From assembly GCF_046630445.1 (NCBI RefSeq), contig NC_092342.1:81456001-81520000 (forward strand): a stretch of DNA of 64,000 nucleotides, given 5' to 3'. Source of the stretch: Rutidosis leptorrhynchoides. Lineage: Eukaryota > Streptophyta > Magnoliopsida > Asterales > Asteraceae. The translations under genes and the position numbers were made by a program. This document shows positions 12,099-22,372 of this stretch, piece by piece; within the stretch, counting starts at the first letter, position 1; each line of letters begins with the position of its first letter. The notes beneath the pieces were generated by a model, which saw only the letters and a program-made list of their open reading frames with translations, had not been told where the DNA came from and did no database searches.

Positions 12099-12607
12099 TC
12101 ACTGAATATCCTATTAGTTATATAAGCATATTAATAACATGAACTAACCGAGTAGTTAAGATTCACACGTAATAGCTTAGTACGAAAAGATTTATTTTGA
12201 TCTTAAAATTCATATATATATAAAATATACATATAATTTTCTTTAGAGGGAATGAGTTAATACTTCATAACTCATTGATACGATATACGCGTTGTTGATT
12301 AGTGATGATGTTTGCGGTGATTATGGATCTGGCGGAGCTTGTGATGTTATAGATGCTACTGATGCTGACGATATTGACGGTGCTGGTGATGCTGACGGTA
12401 CTGTTGATGCTGCTGGTAAAACAGATATAGCTTGTAAATTGTGCACCATTCCGATCAGGGTTTTATTTCATCATTTCTATTCGCTCACTCATCTGGTTTA
12501 CGATTAGAACTAGAATAAGTAATCTTTAAAACTTTTAGAAACTACATATTCTCTGCAGAATATTTCTTCGATGAAGTTATGAATCAATACTTCATCGTTT
12601 GTTGTTG
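12099..12607 (-). other. Non-coding leader between leader ORF and gag, element A
   Basis: This stretch aligns by eye with 50820-51390 of element C, including the same order of small blocks (GATGAAGTATTGATTCATAAC, GAGTTATGAAG, CTAAGCTATT). The alignment stops just before the gag ATG of A, so C has lost gag-pol from this point. A short TA tract (12217-12236) sits where B and C have roughly 100-bp TA arrays. No ORF is supported. Confidence 0.6.
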
Positions 12608-13165
12608 TTAGTATTCCTTAGTATCTATGGCGCGTATGACGTTGATGTTCGAGGTACAGATTGTGATATTGAGGTGTGGGATGCGGATGTTTGTTGTTGG
12701 TGTTGATGATGGTGGTACTGTTGATACCGGTGATGCTGCTGGTGCTTGCAATCTTTGCACCATATTCTTCAAAGCCACTACCCGAGCGCGAAGCTCGTTG
12801 ACTTCTTCTACTACAACGGGATGATTATCGGTTCGGACGAGCGGATGAATAAGATCCAGAATTTGAGATAGTTTATAAGCATGACGAGATACTCTGGAGA
12901 TGAGAGAGAAAATGGTATTACAAATAGGTTCACCGGTAAGTGCTTCAGGTTCTTCGCCAAGAGGGGAATGTGGTGGATGGAAGGGATCACCTTCTTCTTG
13001 TCTCCAATGACTAAGTAGGCTACGAACTCATCTCTAATTCATCCAGAATAGGTGATGGCCAATTGGTTGATCCATTCCGGTTACACTGTCTTTGGAGTTC
13101 AAGTGAATATCCATATCGGAATAGCTGTCGGAGTTTAAGGAATTTGAACTAGATACGGGATCCAT
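12608..13165 (-). pseudogene. Leader ORF relic of element A (upstream of gag)
   Basis: This frame starts at an ATG at 13165, about 370 bases after the primer site, and runs to TAA at 12608-12610. It is homologous along its length to the leader ORFs of B (32761) and C (50271): it shares the HHLFWMN segment, the EEGDPFHPP segment, the EEPEALTGEP segment and the C-terminal heptad-like stretch ending in LRARVVAL. Two in-frame stops lie just after HHLFWMN, where the intact copies read WGW. The change is explained by three G-to-A transitions (the two Trp codons became TAG and TGA, and Gly became Arg). After the shared region the frame runs on into an Ala/Ser/Pro/Thr-rich tail not present in B or C. 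Function is unknown. Its place between primer site and gag shows that the ORF is a regular part of this family. Confidence 0.75.
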
Positions 13166-13535
13166 CTTGTACAATTAGAGAGATGATTTTTGATATAAAA
13201 TAGATTATAGAATTTAGATTGGTACTCTTCAATACATAATTTACATATGTATATATATAATACCAAAATTCTATAAATCACGGAGGAATTTTCAGAAGAT
13301 GTCAAGCAAAGTTTACAGTAATAGATATGCTAAGATATGAATTCGTCTGTAAACTATGTATGCAATAAATGCAGGAAACGTGTCTAGACTAAAATGATAA
13401 GCAAGTAATTTCTGACAAGAAATGATAAGCAAAACTCGGTAAAAACAAATACGGTCATAGTCCAGACTCACTAATGCATCCTAACAATTACCAGTTAAAC
13501 ATACTAATGCAAACTCTGGTTCCCTATGACCTCAA

Positions 13536-13547
13536 GCTCTGATGCCA
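13536..13547 (-). promoter_or_regulatory. Primer binding site of element A
   Basis: The minus strand reads TGGCATCAGAGC two bases after the LTR end. This is one mismatch from TGGTATCAGAGC, the tRNA-iMet-complementary site seen intact in elements B, C and D of this window. Athila elements more often use another tRNA, so this site on an element with Athila-type pol is notable. Confidence 0.85.
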
Positions 13548-13549
13548 AC

Positions 13550-16500
13550 TGTGATGACCCGTCCAAATCCATTTGGACGAATACATCATTCATTGATTTC
13601 ATAGTGAGGTTTTGACCTCTATATGATACGTTTTGTAAACATTGCATTCTTTTGAAAAGGCACACCATAAATGAATATATAAATTCAAGGTTTTCGATAT
13701 CTGATGATTTCTATGTATAGACAATCACTATATATAATAGTTTTTAACAATACATCCGTTGAAAATACAGTCAAATAAGATACATGGTGATGATTTTGTG
13801 AATGCAAAGTTTTCTCAAATAAAGCACGTATGACTCCATGCACATAGCTTGTATAATGTATAAGCAAACAGCGGAAGACTTCTAGGAACCTGAGAATAAA
13901 CATGCTTAAAAGTGTCAACACAAAGGTTGGTGAGTTCATAGTTTTAATGTTGCGCATAATCTGTATATAAAGGTGGATCACAAGATTTCAGTTGTTTCAT
14001 CCAGAAACATTTATCAAATTATTCTACAAGATTGAGCACCCTGGTAACTAAACTTTAACGTTATTATAAGTAACCATGTTTTAACATACATGCAACCGAC
14101 ATGTACAATACACGCAAACCAACGTGTACTAACCTCAAATAGCATACGTCAGTTTTATAGTTCAGGCTAGGGTTTCTATACCTGGAACAGACGGGGATGT
14201 CAAGCCCTATGGATTCATATATAACTACTCGTGCCCGCCAGTTCTTATAACCGGCAGTTATTAGTTACCAAAGCTAAGGGATTTTCGGTTCAAACTCGGT
14301 GTAGAATTTAGTATGTACTTGTGTCCATTATATTTAAAATAAAGTGCATGTATTCTCAGCCCAAAAATATTGATTGCAAAAGCAATTAAAAATGGATCTA
14401 TAAACTCACCTTAGCAGCATATAAGGTCATTCACCGAAATGTGACCGAAACTCGGAAAGCAAAATAATCGTAGATCTCAACCTAGAGAACATATTTTGGT
14501 CAATACATGTGTAATAAGCTAGGTCAGGTCATAGTGTATCACAATCCTAATGCTCGAGACCGACATGCAAAAGTTAACAAAAGTCATCTAAAAAAGTCAA
14601 TTTTGACAATTGTTTGACAAAACGAGACGTGTCTTATATAAGAATTCATTTACTCGACTAGTAGTATCCAAAAAACCAATTTATTAATCTTATAAATAAT
14701 TTGTTTAAATATTAATTGTAGTTTCAAACACAATTTCAATTAACGCCAAACATAATTCAGTTGACCATATCTTTTAATCCGTTCATCGAAATCTCGCGAT
14801 TTCTAAATGAAAAGTTAATAATTTTTCGCCAGCTTTCCAAAAACATGCATATCATATACTTTATATCAGTAGCATATGTATCAAATTCGTGATTCATCAT
14901 AAACTATCTAACTACAAAATTTAAAGTATACAAGCATGCATAAATATATATACTCGAGCACTAGACATGAATACACTATTAATATTTTAAAAGACAAGAT
15001 ATGAATGCTCACGTATCAATATTGTGATTCAATATTGCAGGAGATACGTAGACGCAACGGAACGGATAGATATTAGGTTGACCTCACGAACAATACCCAT
15101 GAATATTACCCATAACCTCTATATCCATAACCCATAATTTCCTTAGCTCTGTCCCGCTCGAAAACCCATTTTGAAAAATAAAAATAAAATTGATGCGGAG
15201 TAAATATAAATAAAATGATACTGAGTAATATAAAAATTATGATGCGGAATAAATTGGTTCGACGATATGGATATTTATATATACATATATATAATATAAT
15301 AATATAAATATAATAATATAATAATTATGATAATATAATATAATAATATAATAATAATAAACGTGTTAAATTAAAAGCCGCCATTACTTTTTATGTCGAC
15401 AAACATTATGCGTTTCGCGTAGATTGGTACCCGATCCGCGTATGGTGTCTTCTTGAAAGTTGTAGATTTATGAGTTATGGACGTCTGGACACTAGAATCA
15501 CCCTTTTTCGAGTTAGTATGATTTAGTTATGATTTTTCTCGTACAAGTGCGCAGGTTTAGTGATTTCCATCATTTTATCTTGTAATCTTGAGATGAAATG
15601 TTGTAGTCTTTTGGTGCTCATTAGAAACCTTTATTTTATCTTTATTTTTATTTTCATATCATTGAAAATCTATAAAAACATTTTATAATCAAATTCTATT
15701 ATATCTAAAAAAAATGTTTTCGTACGTTTGAAACTAAATCAAATAATACTATAAGGTTTAGTTTTCCAAAACTACTTATATTCAAAATTATTTTACTAAA
15801 AGGTTTAAATAATAGAAATTGTTATATCATAAAACGTTTTCATTTAATAAAGTAAAATCATATAATATATAAGTCATAATGGTTTCCAGTTTTTACTTAC
15901 ATTATATTAGTGAATCGTAGGGGTTAAGTCCAATGGACAATTAAACGTATGAAATCGTTTTGAATTAACATATCCATTTTCTTATCTTGTCGACATCCAT
16001 TTACATTTCATGTTCTTACAATTAATTTTATGAAAGTTTAATAATTAACTTATCAAGAGTCACGAGGAAGTTATTGTAAAGCATGCGTTGAAAATTTAAC
16101 AGAAATCTCCACTAACTTTTGTCTAGTTCCCGTTAATTGACACATTTGTTCTTACTTGTAAATCACTTTACCATTTTCTGAATATTGTTAAAAAAACAGA
16201 TTTCTTAAATCATAGTGGACCTCATAACAGAGACCCGTAACCATACCATAATTATTTATGGACTTTATAATTGTTAAAATATCTTCTAATTCAATCATTG
16301 GTATTATCTTTTAATTCCGTAGATAAATATATTGAACATATATTGAAACAAATAAGTTTAATGTAAAATATTATACATTAAATACTTTGTTAACGTTTTC
16401 AATTAATGTAACTATATATTATATATACATATCTACATACACATAAATGTTCGTGAATCGCCGAGTACAGTCAAAAGGGTAATTGGTTACATGAATATAG

Positions 16501-16602
16501 TTCCAAAGTTTTTTGAGACTCAACATTATAGACTTTGCTTATCATGTCGAAATCATACAAAGATTAAGTTTAAATTTGGTTGGAAATTTTCGGGTCGTCA
16601 CA
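13550..16602 (-). repeat. 5' LTR of element A
   Basis: The minus strand starts TGTGACGACCCG at 16602 and ends CGGGTCATCACA at 13550, about 3.05 kb. The end is followed directly by the primer binding site. The first roughly 130 bases match the starts of the LTRs at 17735, 46159 and 54913. Internal landmarks shared with the B, C and E LTRs include the TTTTTGGGCTGAGAAT block (near 14350) and the TTATTCTCAGGT...CTTCCGC block (13862-13921). An irregular AT-rich tract at 15290-15360 lies where the other LTRs have long ATT arrays. No gene lies inside. The ORF at 13685-13981 is a chance reading frame. Confidence 0.88.
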
Positions 16603-17119
16603 CTTATTCATAATGACTCTCATCTGAGATTATTTATCTCTTCGTACTATCAGTATTATATCATAAAGGAAACTGTTTTAGTTTCTAAATTCTGAGAAAT
16701 TCGAATTTAAAATAGGAATGTTTTGAAGTAATGTTGGGAACTGAAGCATGAGTTAGTATAATATAATGACACTTGATCAACGTGATTATATTACAGTAAG
16801 TCATGCTGAGTTTCTAATGGAACGTGATAAAGGTTCACAGATCATACCCTCATCATGAACCATGTTACATAACTCTTTCATTCTATTTAACCTCTAGACT
16901 ATCAAGAAAATAATTTTCCTGATGATTCGGTCTTTTCTGGATATTCTGGTAATTTGACAAATCAAATCGTGCTACTACCTTTCCTTTCTACTTTGTATAG
17001 TATGATAAATTCGAAACTTCATACCTACGAATTCTGGACCATTACTTGCGAAAAGAAAATAAAAGCATGAAGCTCCGAAATAGAAGAGGGGTATAAATCG
17101 CAATAAACGGAAAAGATCA

Positions 17120-17290
17120 TTAACCGTAGATGTTAATAATTATGGAAAGACAAATACAAGGAAGGATTATGAAAATCGCCACCTCAAGAGCGAAATAGAA
17201 GTAAACAGATTCCCCTGGAGGGAGTTGGAAAAGAAGAAAAATTGTTGCGACAGTTAGAAACATATCAAGGATCATAATTGGATCAAGCAT
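17120..17290 (-). CDS. Conserved antisense ORF, element E (56 aa, two predicted membrane segments)
   Basis: This minus-strand ORF runs against the element, from ATG 17290 to TAA 17120-17122. The frame is open further upstream (to 17428), but only the part from this Met is conserved with B and C. The protein has a hydrophobic segment at about residues 5-23, a short polar turn with LPPGESVYFYF (23-33) and a second hydrophobic segment at about 35-52, ending NIYG. Compared with the C copy, 30 of 56 residues are identical with no gaps. The invariant parts are ILD near the N-terminus, LLF-LPP-ES-YFY in the turn, LPC, and the INIYG end. A TATAAAT box lies 84 bases upstream. I know no matching protein family. 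Antisense ORFs near the 3' LTR are known in some plant Ty3 elements, so this class of feature has precedent. Confidence 0.55.
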   Translation of the reverse strand: MLDPIMILDMFLTVATIFLLFQLPPGESVYFYFALEVAIFIILPCICLSIIINIYG

Positions 17291-17373
17291 ATTGACAAAT
17301 GTTTTAGAAGTATGAATTGGGGAAGAAAGTATAGAAGATGGGAGATGTGGAAGTAAGGAAATAAAAGGGGTGG

Positions 17374-17380
17374 ATTTATA
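17374..17380 (-). promoter_or_regulatory. TATA box of the antisense ORF, element E
   Basis: The minus strand reads TATAAATCC, 84 bases upstream of the antisense ATG. The same TATAAAT is found 77 bases upstream of the ATG in B and, after removing an inserted solo LTR, 77 bases upstream in C. A start site about 30 bases downstream would give a leader of roughly 50 bases. This is inference from position and conservation. Confidence 0.5.
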
Positions 17381-17698
17381 GTGAAACAGCCGACAGGGCA
17401 ATCGAAATAGATCATTGCATTTAACCAAAGAAGATCCTAATTTCCTTAATTACCGAAGAATCAAATCTTATTACGAATATTTCTCCAAATCCCTTGAACT
17501 CTAAAAATCAACCCTATCTACATCAAAAGATATGATCAAACTTTACCTTTCTCATTTCACTCTTTTGTGATAGCTTCACTTATACTCTTCGCGTAATCAA
17601 ATTGTTTTATCCATATTACTCAATGATGATAAAACTCAATTTATCGACTCATATTCGTCATGAAAACATTTTTATGGTTAGCCATGACGACCACGATC

Positions 17699-17734
17699 AA
17701 ATTTCGAGACGAAATTTCTTTAACGGGTAGGTAC
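17699..17734 (+). promoter_or_regulatory. Palindromic motif and polypurine-tract region before the 3' LTR, element E
   Basis: AAATTTCGAGACGAAATTT (8-bp inverted arms around AGA) is followed by CTTTAACGGGTAGGTAC and then the LTR start. The same arrangement precedes the 3' LTRs of B, C and D. GGGTAGGTA is the likely plus-strand primer region. Confidence 0.75.
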
Positions 17735-18255
17735 TGTGACAACCCGGAAATTTCCGACCAAATTTAAACTTAATCTTTATATGTTTTAGTTACGATAAGT
17801 AAAGTCTGTAATGTTGAGTCTCAAAAGTTTTGGAACTATATTAATGTAATCAATTACCCTTGGACTATGTTCAACGATTCACGAACCATTTTGATCATGA
17901 ATTTCTCATTTAATGATTATAATAAATAAATATATTTAATATAAAAATTTGGGATTTTTCTAAATACTTTTATCCACCACTAATTAACAACGGGGTACTA
18001 AATAATATCAGAGATAAAACTGTCGGTAGATATATTAAAAGATAGCCGCCTAAGTACTGTTTTTCTTCACTCATGTTGTTAATTTTTAATTAATTAATTA
18101 TTATTATTGTACTATAAAATTCATTTGTTACTACTTGAAAACATATACATATGCATATTATAGGAGTACAACTGTCATCAACTAGTTTACCTTATATGCT
18201 TACACGATTAATATTATCAATTATTAGTGCTTTATGACTTTCTTTATCTAGTATC

Positions 18256-18370
<115 letters not shown>

Positions 18371-18411
18371 GCATATAGAATACATATATAGCCAACCATA
18401 CACTACCCTCT

Positions 18412-18555
18412 TACCTTCGTGCAAGTATCACCATAAACCTCACAACCCACATTCAACAGGAACCACACCATGAGCCGCCGGTCTACCTTCATGCAAGTAT
18501 CACCATAAACCTCACAACCCACATTCACCGGGAACCACACCATGAACCGCCGGTC
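18412..18555. repeat. 72-bp tandem duplication in the E LTR
   Basis: Two copies of a 72-bp unit beginning TACCTTC(G/A)TGCAAGTATC and ending GCCGCCGGTC, differing at only a few bases. Confidence 0.9.
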
Positions 18556-20494
18556 ACCACCACTTTACACACCATCGTCAATCGAAGCCCCCACTTTACT
18601 TATTTTACTTCTTCTTCCTCATATCAATCGACCACCTTCCACCTTCGAAACCCCACAACAACCACCCAAGACTCCAAGTAGCACATAAAGCTCGAGAACA
18701 AACGATAGTTTAGATTTTAGTCACAAAGAATCAAGAAAGGCCATGAAAATAAACCGTATACTTATTGTTCATTAAACGATAATCACTATCTTTCAATTTT
18801 TCTTGTTCCATCTTTATCATCATCAAACACCTCTACAATCCACCGCCATCTTCACACCCATACCAAAAATCATCATTTGTTTTATTACTTGTTCTGTTTG
18901 GCCGGGAACAAGCTTCACGACACACTTATTTAACTCCTGTAAATCGATAAACTGCTTCTGCTACAGTCGATCATTCACAAGCCTTATTGCATATATGTTC
19001 TCTACTGCAGCTAAACATGGTGAACCCAACTCGTTTAAACTATTACTATTTTTTTATGTTTCACTTCGAATTACTACTGCTACCGATTCCCATCAAACCT
19101 ATTTAAATTTTTCTGTTTGCAGTCGACCAACACGAATCAACCCTTCGTTTTATTTTTTTTTCTTTCGTTGGTCTGTATCAAGAACCTCAACCCACCATCG
19201 TGGACCTTCACCCTTGCCGTATCTCTCTCTCACACTCTATACCTCGTGAATCAACCACCACATGTTGCTATTATTTGACGGCTAGAAAACACCATCAAAG
19301 TTGCCCCGAAAACCACAAACCCAGAATCATGGCTGCTGTTATTTCTTGTTTCTTTCCTTCTCTGTTCGTGGGTGCACAGACCCAAACAACTTCGAAGATT
19401 ACTGCTGTTGTTGTGTTTTAAATTACCTCAAAACCGCGATAAAATTTCTGTTTCCTGTTGAAACATCTCGCCTTTTTCCGTCTACTTTCTGTTTTATTAT
19501 TTTAAAGTCTGTTATATAATTATAACATCTTCCGTTAATACGCGTATTAAAAAAAAATTTTAGGTAATTCACGCACCCGCTTTTAAACTCGAGGGACTAA
19601 ACTCGCCAAGGAGTCAAACTAGTTGACTAGGTCAACTAGTCAAGCTCCATCTCCTCCATTCATTTCACCTCCTCACTTTAATACTTCCACCCTTTTTCTC
19701 TCAACACCCAATTCAAAGAATCATCGTACATTTTCGATCTAGCAAGCCAACATCAAAACAAATTACATATTCGGAATACTTGCATCTTCCTCTTCGAATC
19801 CATACCAACGTCATCTCATTTGGGTAACTTTCTAAAAACACTAGATTTTATGTTCTTGATGTTTTTGACTTATAAAAGTGTTACTTAGTTTCTATGGCTC
19901 GAGTCTAACATGAATATATGATTTGTATGCTCGATCTTGTTGTTTTAGTGTAACTAGCTTGAACTTGCAAAGTGTGTATTTAATCTTGAATTTTGGATGA
20001 TTAAATGTTGTTGTTATGATAAAGTTCATGCATTAAATGTGTTACTAGTATCACTAGCTTCATTTTCATGTGTAGGTTGATTAAGAAAACTTCATTAACA
20101 TGATTATTGAATTTGTGATGTTGGGTTAGGGTTTGATAGACTTAAATATGAACTTTTGATGCATTGAATGCTATGAAATATTATTGGTAAGTGTTTAGTT
20201 GTATTGTATGCATAATTACCTACGAAACGACGTAATATATGTGTGCATTTAATTCCCGAATCATCAATGTGCATTTATGATCTTGAATGCAATAAATGAT
20301 GAACATTTAATGCGATTTTGGTTGTTGTAAATGTTGGATTGATTGATGAAATGTGCTTAGTTGCATTCCTTGTTAAATACCTTTCCAACAATGTATGGTA
20401 TGCGTTTTGAATGTTTTCGGATCATTAAAATGTGTTTGATTAAAGTTTGGTTCGTGCACTTGTGAAAATTCAGCAACTGCAACTGATCTGGTGT

Positions 20495-20575
20495 TTGGAC
20501 GCCATCCCAATCCTTGGACGCCATCCAGGCCTTCTTTGCTGGACGCCGTCCAGCCATTTTAGACGCCGTCGAAAT
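20495..20575. repeat. Array of GGACGCCGTCC-type palindromes in the D LTR
   Basis: Four units in about 80 bp, the clearest being the exact palindrome CTGGACGCCGTCCAG (20539-20553). The 3' LTR copy (27763-27820) has three units with different base changes. Confidence 0.85.
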
Positions 20576-20719
20576 GAACTGCCAGGGACTGTCCAATTGG
20601 TCATTTTTAGTTTAATTCTAACTATGCTACGCACCTCCGATTAACATGTAACTTGTTCTAACATGCTCATATATGATTATAAAACTCAGAAAAATTGTCC
20701 GAGACCCGACCCGAACGTG

Positions 20720-20758
20720 TTGACTTTTTCGTTGACTTTGACTTGACCAAAGTTGACT
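20720..20758 (+). promoter_or_regulatory. W-box cluster in the D LTR
   Basis: TTGACT at 20720, 20732 and 20753 and TTGACC at 20743 match the WRKY-factor site TTGAC(C/T). The cluster is kept in the 3' LTR (around 27968-28006). Binding or stress response is inference. Confidence 0.5.
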
Positions 20759-21778
20759 TTTATTCAAACTTAACTGAACACTTATGCAATCGTTCTAACA
20801 TGCTTTTATACTTATACCTTGCTTGAAACTTGACAACGTGATTCACATGCTATAAATAATCGAGTCGTAATGAGCCATAGGACTAATTGAACAACTTTGA
20901 CCGACCATGTTTACTGTTATTGATACAACCTATTTATTTAGGTCGAGACTAGCATTCGTTCTTTGCACACGTTTACTTGTGAAGTACATTTATATTCGTG
21001 CACTCAAGGTGAGATCATAGTCCCACTTTTACTCTTTTAAACTTACATTTGGGATGAGAAAACATAAACGTTTCGTTTTACAAAGTGAACACAAGTACGG
21101 AAACAAACATTCTACGTACGAGTTAGAACTAAAATCCCAATTCGATTATCATTAGTTACACTTGTCGGGTGTAAGCGAGAACTTATGTTGTATGGCCATA
21201 TGGGTTTGACAAACCCTCATTTGGACGGTTCGCTACCGTTATGTGGATGAAATATATTTTCGAGAATAAGTGTATGTTCTAACACTATGTGATGGGGTAA
21301 CGTTAGTTAAGCCTTGATAATTGGGTGCTCGTGATAAACATTTTTAGAATGATCATACTATTACTCCAACGTTATAAATCTTGTGGTTCAACTTACTTAC
21401 TTACGTACTCACTTACTAAACCTATGATTTCACCAACGTTTTTCGTTGACAGTTTTCTATATGTTTTCTCAGGTCCTTGAACGCTAAGTGATACATGCTT
21501 CCGCACTCTATTTTTGATACTTGCTTGGATGTCGAGTATACATGCATTTTTAGAGCGTCTTTTGACTTACTTTTAAATTGTGTCGCATAGGTTTCATTTG
21601 TACATTTAATGTTGTAATGTAACTAGTCGTTGAACTACTTTTGTAAACCTTGAAACATCCTTACATTTGAAATGAATGCGACATATTCTGGTCAAACGTT
21701 GTTTTAAAGACTTATGACCATGCAACGGGACTTAAGTAGACGGCGCCGTCAATGACGATTTTGTCAGGTCGCTACAGA

Positions 21779-21790
21779 TGGTATCAGAGC
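21779..21790 (+). promoter_or_regulatory. Primer binding site of element D
   Basis: TGGTATCAGAGC, two bases after the LTR end, is complementary to the 3' end of initiator tRNA-Met, as expected for chromoviruses. Confidence 0.93.
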
Positions 21791-22200
21791 GTTGGTTGTA
21801 GAGATTTAGAGTTCATTGGTGTCAACCCCGAGTCATAGGGTACATTGGTGAGTCTAGACTACAACCGGCATATAGACTTGAAGTAGGACTTGCTTGACTA
21901 CTTGTGCATTTATACTTAAACTATTTTATTCATATCTAATTCTTATTTCATCTTAATCTCACGTTGTTTAATTTGATTGACACGCCATCTTGACTTTATG
22001 AGATAATGTTGAATGCACATATGAATTAGGGTAATATAATTGCCGGGATTGTATTACGGTGACTCATATGGACGTTCCGACAATATAACATAAAGAATTT
22101 AGGGCGAGTCAAGGAAAATTTTCTCTCTATCTTTATTCCGTATCACGATTAGTATTATTGAGAATACTAATCAACGATATTCTTGTGTCTTGAAGGAACA
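21791..22200 (+). other. Untranslated leader of element D
   Basis: This is 410 bases between primer site and gag. It contains no ORF of note. Confidence 0.6.
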
Positions 22201-22327
22201 ATGCCTCCTCGCCGAGTCCCACGCAATGAAACTCCCGAACAAGCTCTTCAACGAATGATAGCCACCGCCGTAGATGCGGCCATGGCCTGTCACTCATCCA
22301 ACAACAACAACAACAATAACAACAACT

Positions 22328-22372
<45 letters not shown>

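Larger units (their letters stand above)
1..16602 (-). mobile_element. Element A: Athila-type LTR retrotransposon, 3' end off-window
   Basis: This is a large Ty3-type element on the minus strand. Reading leftwards it has a 5' LTR, a primer binding site, a leader ORF relic, gag-PR-RT-RNase H, the integrase N-terminus, the integrase C-terminus, a second protease-like domain, a zinc-knuckle ORF and an Athila ORF1-like region. The right end is sharp: the LTR start (complement of TGTGACGACCCG) ends at 16602, and the sequence then resumes inside the internal region of element E. The flanking pentamer there is CTTAT (16603-16607). The left LTR was not found in the window, so the element is at least 16.6 kb. 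Stop codons and an integrase deletion make this copy non-autonomous. Assignment to Athila rests on the RT/RNase H sequence and the ORF1-like region. Confidence 0.85.
19460..21776 (+). repeat. 5' LTR of element D
   Basis: About 2.3 kb, starting TGAAACATCTCG (the 3' copy reads TGTAACATCCCG) and ending CAGGTCGCTACA. Landmarks are an inverted repeat ACTAGTTGAC-TAG-GTCAACTAGT (19618-19640), an array of GGACGCCGTCC-like palindromes (20495-20575), a W-box cluster (20720-20758) and the TTCTCAGGT...GCTTCCGC core (21440-21505). No gene lies inside. Confidence 0.92.

Noticed and set aside
18803-19519. 148-codon ORF and overlapping ORFs
   Set aside because: Inside the E LTR, in C/T-rich DNA with several open frames; no domain and no conservation in the A, B or C LTRs.
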